Source: Clostridia bacterium (GTDB lineage: Bacteria > Bacillota > Clostridia > Oscillospirales > CAG-272). From it: a stretch of 64,000 bases of DNA. The notes beneath the pieces were generated by a model. The model ran no database searches. It had not been told where the DNA came from and saw only the letters and a program-made list of their open reading frames with translations. Below, one piece after another: positions 60,201 to 64,000 of the stretch (within the stretch, counting starts at the first letter, position 1; every line of letters begins with the position of its first letter). The stretch spans positions 119,609 through 183,608 of the forward strand of contig JAFXHH010000007.1 in assembly GCA_017536475.1 (NCBI GenBank), written 5' to 3'. A program made the position numbers and the translations under genes.

Positions 60201-63200
60201 GGTATCGTCAGTCCCGCCGTTGCAAAAGCCTCCCAGAATATATCGCCGTCCTCAAGACTTTCCTCAAGAACGATATATCCGCCGCCGTCGATAATACCGA
60301 GGATGTTGATCGCGATATCTCCGCGCATAAAGAGTGCGGGGATCCATCTGACCTCAAGTCCGAGATTGTCGATAAGATTGATACCCTTGACACCAAGCTC
60401 GGATATGTCGATCTCAAATCCGCGCAGGCTGAGCTCAAGATCCGCCCTTGCCGAAAGCACCGAGAAGAGCGCGAACTTTCCTGACAAAAGAAGGCTGATG
60501 GGGGGAACGTCGGATACCATGCAGATTGTATCGTAAAGATTATCAATGCCTCCGCCAACTCCCTGTATCCAGAAGATACCCATACCGTCGACGTTGATAC
60601 CGGGGGTATCTCCCTCAATGTAGAAATACAGCTTATCAAGCCCGGGGACCTGACCGTGTGCCTTTTTGAGAGTGAGCGCCGCCTCAAATTTGATCATTGC
60701 GAAGTCTGCCTCACCCTCTACGCCTATCTTCCAATAATCGAGAGCAGGCATAACGTGAAGATCGAGCACGCCCGAGATACCGGGCAAGCCCTCTGCGTAT
60801 GAGGGCAACCCTACCTCAATAGTCGATACGAAGCCGAGGAATCCGCCGCCGAACAGTATGTTGTCAACGTACAGATTCATGCTTCCCTTTTGGGACTCGC
60901 GCCAATTTCTCTGATCTCTGGCGTATCTTGTCTCAACGTCGCGGAGCTGATCCGCAGTATAATTGGTCTTTGCCATCTTCAGCTGGACGGCTTCCATAGT
61001 CGAGGTCTCTCTCGATCCCCAATCAAAGTTTCTGGGGAGCAGGAAGCTCGGCGAGAGCTGAGCGCCGAAGGAGATCACTCTCTTCTTTTGTGTGGAGGAG
61101 GTGACGGTTCCGGGCTCGGTAGCTATCATACCGAAGTAGCAATATCTGAATTCGAATATCATTCCCGCCAAGGTCTGCGCTTCGCTTGCCGCACCCGGCC
61201 AGAGCAGCATAATGGTGTTGGTGTTCGCCGTAACGCTGTCAATATTATCTGCCTCCGTGCCGTCCTGCTTATATTGCATAAGCGTGCTCAGATCGCCGTT
61301 TTCAAAGGAGGTGATGGCGCATACGCCGTTCCATACCTTAGAGCGCGTGTTGGTGGTATATACCCTTCCGTCGATATCAATATTGATACACTGGTCTTCC
61401 TTGCCCGAGTTCTCTATATTGATCGAAACGAATCCGTCCTCAACGTCAAGGCAGTTGCTGATATTTATCGTGTTTATGATCTTACCGCGGGCGTCCGCCA
61501 TAGAAGCCGCCTTGAGCTCTACGAGAGTGCCGTCCGTGCCGTAATTTGCGCCAAAGTTGCCTCTGAACTCAAGAAATACGGTGTTGTTGGGGTCGGAGAC
61601 CGAGGACTTATAGTCCTCCTCGCTCTCGTACATACCCACCGTGTATTTGGGATAGTCGTCGGTAAAATCCTTCGCCTTTTCGATCGTAACGATGCCGTAC
61701 GTGGGCGCCACGTATTCGGGTCTGTCCGACACCATAAACTGAAGCGCGGTGGCTGTCGTATCCTCCTTGCCTGCCTCGTTCCAGTCAAATACCAGCTGAT
61801 ACGAGCCGGGATCCATCTCGGTGTCTATCGTTACGTACATGGAATTATTGGTCGTGTCTACCGCTACGTTCTGCGAGGGGATGACCACGTCCCCTGCTCC
61901 TGCCGTGGAGCGAAGGATCGTGGTATACGCCGTCGCATCCTGAAGCAGACTTATATTCTGACCCGATATAAAGAGTCGGCGCGTTCCCTCGTAGTGAATG
62001 ATCTGAGGAGAGATAGTATTGAAGGTGACAGTCTCGCCGAGAACACCCGGACAGAAGAGATAAAACTCTCGGCTGCCAAGGAGGTTTGCCTCGGTAAGCT
62101 CCTCGCTCTTGCTCGTATCGTAGCAAAGGATCTCAAATCTTCTGTATTCACTTGCGGGGAGAGGGGTGACGTTAAAGTAGAGATCGTACGCCATCTCCTC
62201 TCCGGGAACGAAGTCAAATCTTGTTTCCTTATAATCCGCGTCCGCCTCGTACGTCTCGTTGAACTGCCAATCAACGTACGGGGTGACGTTGTTCATGGTC
62301 TTGACCAGGATCGTCATGGACTCTATTGCATTGGGCGTAATATTCTCGATGAGAAGCTGGAGATTAACGTCTCCGTTTCTGCCGTTCTCGACCTGCGAGA
62401 TATACGCGCTCTCGTCCTCGGTCATCGTCATAGCCGCGGGGATCGAGGAGAAGTTGATGGCGACCGATTCATCGCCGCTTACGGTGGAATTCGAGAAAAC
62501 TCCGTAATACGTGCTTACACGGCCATCCTTTTCGGGTGTCAAAGCACCCAGATCGTAGTACAACGCATAAGCGCTGTCTGCCGTTCTGTATTCAGTGTTG
62601 TAGGGGGTAGTAAAGTTGATAGCGGGGTCGGGGGTGAAATCGAACACCGTGGATGCAAGGCTGTTCCAATGTCCGAACGCCACCTGATACGGCTTCAACA
62701 GCTGACCGTCCACCGCTACGTCAAGCGTATAGGCGTTTATCTTGGGGGAGGCGGGATCGTCTACCGCGAAGAACGAGCCGTTATACGCTGTATAAGAGTC
62801 GGTGTTGTCGAGCAGATATTCGTTGGTAAGAGAGGTGTATTCGTTGAGCACGTTGGGGATCTGGTAGTAAGCACCGTCGTTGCTTCCCAGCGCGGTGTCA
62901 AGCATAATACGCACCTTTACGTTTGCCACGTCGTCAGAGGTGGTGCTGACCGTATAATCGATCGACACCATACCGTGCTGAGACGACGCCTCGTCAAGAA
63001 GTCCAAGCGTCTGCTTGACGGAAATATCCTTGACGGTCCATACCGCTTCAAGCGTATTTCCGACTCTCGCGATATGAACGTCCGAGCTGTCAAGCCCAAG
63101 GAATCCGTAGTCGCGGCCGAATATGTAATCCTCAACGCTTCCGTCCGTACGCGTTACGCGGATAGACGTATAAGAGGTATCGTAATCGGCAGAGGGATAG

Positions 63201-63424
63201 AGCAGATTTTGGTTGTTATCCTCTTTTTCAAGGCGGTTTCCTTCTACCGTGTTGATCAGAAATCCGCCGTTTTCAGCCGAAACGGTCACGCTGATATAAT
63301 CGTCCGCAAGCTCGTACTGTTCGGGAGTATCCGACTCCTCGGCAAACACCGAGATCGGCAGATTACCCAAAAGCATCATCGCGCAAAGCACGAACGCCAA
63401 TATTTTTTTCATTGTGTTTTTCAT
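57248..63424 (-). CDS. Giant membrane-anchored surface protein with Ig/FN3-like domains
   Basis: 2058 residues from ATG 63424; ATG 63436 overlaps the only ribosome-site-like AAGGATGG, so the second ATG is preferred. Signal peptide with cleavage near VFA/EES. The first 1300 or so residues are a beta-rich region without a family I recognise; it includes a stretch of alternating hydrophobic segments near 940-1120. FN3-like and Ig-like domains follow (AGKIYRLKIVAYNEEGSEL; VSVTGLSDPGAKICVLLDGE; VSVYAQDEIGNVSRQYDF). The protein ends with a membrane helix at about 2020-2044 and a basic tail (KKKKW). It is therefore held in the membrane by its C-terminus with most of it outside. Probably co-transcribed with the similar gene upstream. 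Function unknown; a wall-spanning stalk or binding protein is plausible. Confidence 0.85.
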   Translation of the reverse strand: MKNTMKKILAFVLCAMMLLGNLPISVFAEESDTPEQYELADDYISVTVSAENGGFLINTVEGNRLEKEDNNQNLLYPSADYDTSYTSIRVTRTDGSVEDYIFGRDYGFLGLDSSDVHIARVGNTLEAVWTVKDISVKQTLGLLDEASSQHGMVSIDYTVSTTSDDVANVKVRIMLDTALGSNDGAYYQIPNVLNEYTSLTNEYLLDNTDSYTAYNGSFFAVDDPASPKINAYTLDVAVDGQLLKPYQVAFGHWNSLASTVFDFTPDPAINFTTPYNTEYRTADSAYALYYDLGALTPEKDGRVSTYYGVFSNSTVSGDESVAINFSSIPAAMTMTEDESAYISQVENGRNGDVNLQLLIENITPNAIESMTILVKTMNNVTPYVDWQFNETYEADADYKETRFDFVPGEEMAYDLYFNVTPLPASEYRRFEILCYDTSKSEELTEANLLGSREFYLFCPGVLGETVTFNTISPQIIHYEGTRRLFISGQNISLLQDATAYTTILRSTAGAGDVVIPSQNVAVDTTNNSMYVTIDTEMDPGSYQLVFDWNEAGKEDTTATALQFMVSDRPEYVAPTYGIVTIEKAKDFTDDYPKYTVGMYESEEDYKSSVSDPNNTVFLEFRGNFGANYGTDGTLVELKAASMADARGKIINTINISNCLDVEDGFVSINIENSGKEDQCINIDIDGRVYTTNTRSKVWNGVCAITSFENGDLSTLMQYKQDGTEADNIDSVTANTNTIMLLWPGAASEAQTLAGMIFEFRYCYFGMIATEPGTVTSSTQKKRVISFGAQLSPSFLLPRNFDWGSRETSTMEAVQLKMAKTNYTADQLRDVETRYARDQRNWRESQKGSMNLYVDNILFGGGFLGFVSTIEVGLPSYAEGLPGISGVLDLHVMPALDYWKIGVEGEADFAMIKFEAALTLKKAHGQVPGLDKLYFYIEGDTPGINVDGMGIFWIQGVGGGIDNLYDTICMVSDVPPISLLLSGKFALFSVLSARADLELSLRGFEIDISELGVKGINLIDNLGLEVRWIPALFMRGDIAINILGIIDGGGYIVLEESLEDGDIFWEAFATAGLTIPEYVPIIGGYEIGRASLGVNCSKIWGAMSVIGIDFGVTYYWGGDVDFALGKYDAPEPTYPIRTAAVGYNARTGRRLYMSIGINAKLRADTLGRIHSSEYSINSSVDRMTHTVSLGGYNSDHDMMLTMTYEAATRQEAESIAKRTVKVVAADNENVVYELNWLDPDKYADEQADANAIFSYDESSGEATVTISFTDEAAYAHDWKIYMGASSELALYEMQRMASVDTAGYTYDSDSREMSVNWDGYALSDIDELTVYAVAQDGTSHHLHQTADVAAGEVSFELPESLPSGTYTIKVVASSEENNISCEASATDSFAYVNPSQPDAPAIDRVALGGDYSIDVDLTAGQNTNGYVITVEEKITEQGETRWVSTSLGSQWIDKADGTTVTVGGQYETTVYVDSDGNVLSYEDAEGRDDVTAQTQIKGLEAGKIYRLKIVAYNEEGSELVSEAVYSEEITMVAPSRPSVSVAASGEIVLDGMNYINVTEAIFNISSDMTVSGTWSLDGGAQKGIFEADTEISLTIGGRPETDGLPAEDGLSEGQHTLTLTGTNANGDAFAVDHVFYVKATAPRLQIATPNTGSFFGETVSVTGLSDPGAKICVLLDGEEVSVVEADDSGEFSVSVSMDTDAFEQTVSVYAQDEIGNVSRQYDFKLTNAIVAASDNEISIFLNGIDYTNSVIPAGASGKLELKIVSGEKSIVVPTGSILGSQAEWSVEVVDGSAELSGTELTTDGNVNGLLKVSFEGYDVAAVLGGNGLDDGTATEIEISVGGSSWDGFTGFPKFDTYFKEKQSVTISASNEEIGVREIYYLVSQSPLTLEQVAALSAEEWTAYTGAFEISPNMECVIYAMAVDNDGNVVYCSSNGIVLKDSVWVSGIEDGKTYKGDLVVTVDDPHLDYVKVDGVAVELTDGRFTVKADGKSHKIEIADKAGNTAVYNVRVMRADGGLSGGAIAGIVIGSAAAVGLGGFALFWFVIKKKKWSDLIAVFKK

Positions 63425-63455
63425 AGTAATAACCATCCTTACTGATTATTGAGCG

Positions 63456-63508
63456 TTTTGCGCTAAAGGCGCAAAAGGCGTGTTTGAGAACGTGTCGCAA
63501 ACACGCCT
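63456..63508 (-). repeat. Two adjacent hairpins between the giant surface protein genes
   Basis: TTTTGCG/CGCAAAA at 63456-63476 and AGGCGTGTTTG/CAAACACGCCT at 63476-63508. On the minus strand the second is followed by TTTTGCGCC, so the pair may act as a weak terminator or as an attenuator between the two genes. Confidence 0.5.
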
Positions 63509-63519
63509 CGATGATGCGC

Positions 63520-64000
63520 TTAACCCATAACGTAGATCACGAATCGATATACGTCTCTGCCTTGCGTAGTCACAAGGAAGGTATGATAGCCGGGGGTAAG
63601 CTCAAGTGTAATTTCGTTTTCCTCCGCGTAGGTGTAGCCGTCCGTAAGAGAGATCGCGTTATTCTTCATCTGACCCAGCGACTTATCTCCCTCTCTCACG
63701 TCAAGCTTATAAGGCTCTCCGTTGTGTGAGAGCGTGATGGTGACCTCGCCCGAATCAACGATCACGTACTGATCTCTTTCGACGCTCTCGCCGTTCACCT
63801 TGATCACGATCTCCTCTCCGCTGTAGAAGCGTATGAGTCCCTCGGCAGAGCTCTTGTTTCCTGCTTCGTCCTCGACGCAGTAGGTGACGGCATATTTCCC
63901 TGCCTCACTCACCTCGGGAATATCGAAGCTGAATATCAGATCCTCGCTCGACGTGGTATCATCGCGTGCCGTAACGTTTTCGCGAAGCTTTGCCAGAAGC
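63520..64000 (-). CDS. C-terminal part of a surface protein with Ig-like repeats (truncated by window)
   Basis: The frame stays open from the stop at 63520 to the window edge, so at least 160 residues are visible and the start lies outside. It contains an Ig-like/Big-type unit (AGKYAVTYCVEDEAGNKSSAEG) and a C-terminal beta domain ending ELTPGYHTFLVTTQGRDVYRFVIYVMG. There is no sortase signal or membrane helix at the C-terminus. The GTG at 63912 is in frame but internal, since coding-like sequence (FSFDIPEVSEAGKYAV) continues through it. It precedes the giant surface protein gene by about 95 bases on the same strand; both likely act at the cell surface. Confidence 0.75.
   Translation of the reverse strand, partial: LLAKLRENVTARDDTTSSEDLIFSFDIPEVSEAGKYAVTYCVEDEAGNKSSAEGLIRFYSGEEIVIKVNGESVERDQYVIVDSGEVTITLSHNGEPYKLDVREGDKSLGQMKNNAISLTDGYTYAEENEITLELTPGYHTFLVTTQGRDVYRFVIYVMG

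Noticed and set aside
60890..63445. Long plus-strand frame of about 851 residues opposite the giant surface protein
   Set aside because: Same reason: antisense mirror of a highly biased minus-strand gene, with Arg/Val-rich composition and no domain.
1..64000. tRNA, tmRNA or rRNA genes
   Set aside because: No cloverleaf with TTCGANNC-type arms or rRNA signature was found by eye on either strand; a covariance search would be needed for certainty.

Overview
The window comes from a spore-forming Firmicute of class Clostridia, most likely an uncultured gut or rumen member near Oscillospirales/Christensenellales. The evidence is sigK, spoVAD and spoVAE, an AddAB nuclease, a tRNA-Trp T-box, a TPP riboswitch with an ECF-type ThiT, strong AGGAGG ribosome sites, and many near-consensus TTGACA-17-TATAAT promoters. 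No rRNA or tRNA gene was found. The taxon below class is an inference.

Layout. 0-8 kb: two small lipoproteins (one with twin SH3b domains), a flavin reductase divergent from an aminotransferase, T-box-controlled trpS, a NatAB-like ABC exporter, and TPP-riboswitch-controlled thiT. 8-14 kb: sporulation genes (sigK convergent with spoVAD-spoVAE), uridine phosphorylase with a Lys-rich small protein, and a polar amino-acid ABC importer operon. 14-14.8 kb: a gene-free block of hairpin repeats. 14.8-29 kb: an rRNA-methyltransferase/glycosyltransferase/HAD operon, an OmpR-type two-component system, a queG-like/addB/addA operon, a composite repeat, and enolase.

29-42 kb: an operon encoding a 3228-residue beta-helix lipoprotein and a PLD-like/LamG/metallophosphatase surface protein. 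42.6-46.9 kb: a phage-derived remnant (baseplate BppU-like protein, LRR tail protein, XhlA-like holin, DUF6291-like protein) broken up by palindromic repeats. 47-49 kb: a YgjV-like membrane protein, a hairpin array and a lipid kinase.

49-53 kb holds what I consider the best candidate for an undescribed system. A MerR-type DNA-binding domain is fused to three membrane helices and an extracellular CxxC/LRR region. It is co-transcribed with a BspA-like lipoprotein carrying the same CxxC modules. The promoter has a 19-bp spacer filled by a perfect dyad, the classic MerR promoter layout. 53-64 kb: a small membrane protein, a 933-residue intracellular LRR protein, a second copy of the composite repeat, and two large cell-surface Ig/FN3-like proteins, the last cut by the window end.

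Two themes run through the window. One is a large investment in surface proteins: beta-helix, BspA-LRR, CxxC modules and membrane-anchored giants. The other is an unusual density of small dispersed palindromic repeats. Several of these families keep their stems paired through compensatory changes, so structure rather than sequence seems to be under selection.
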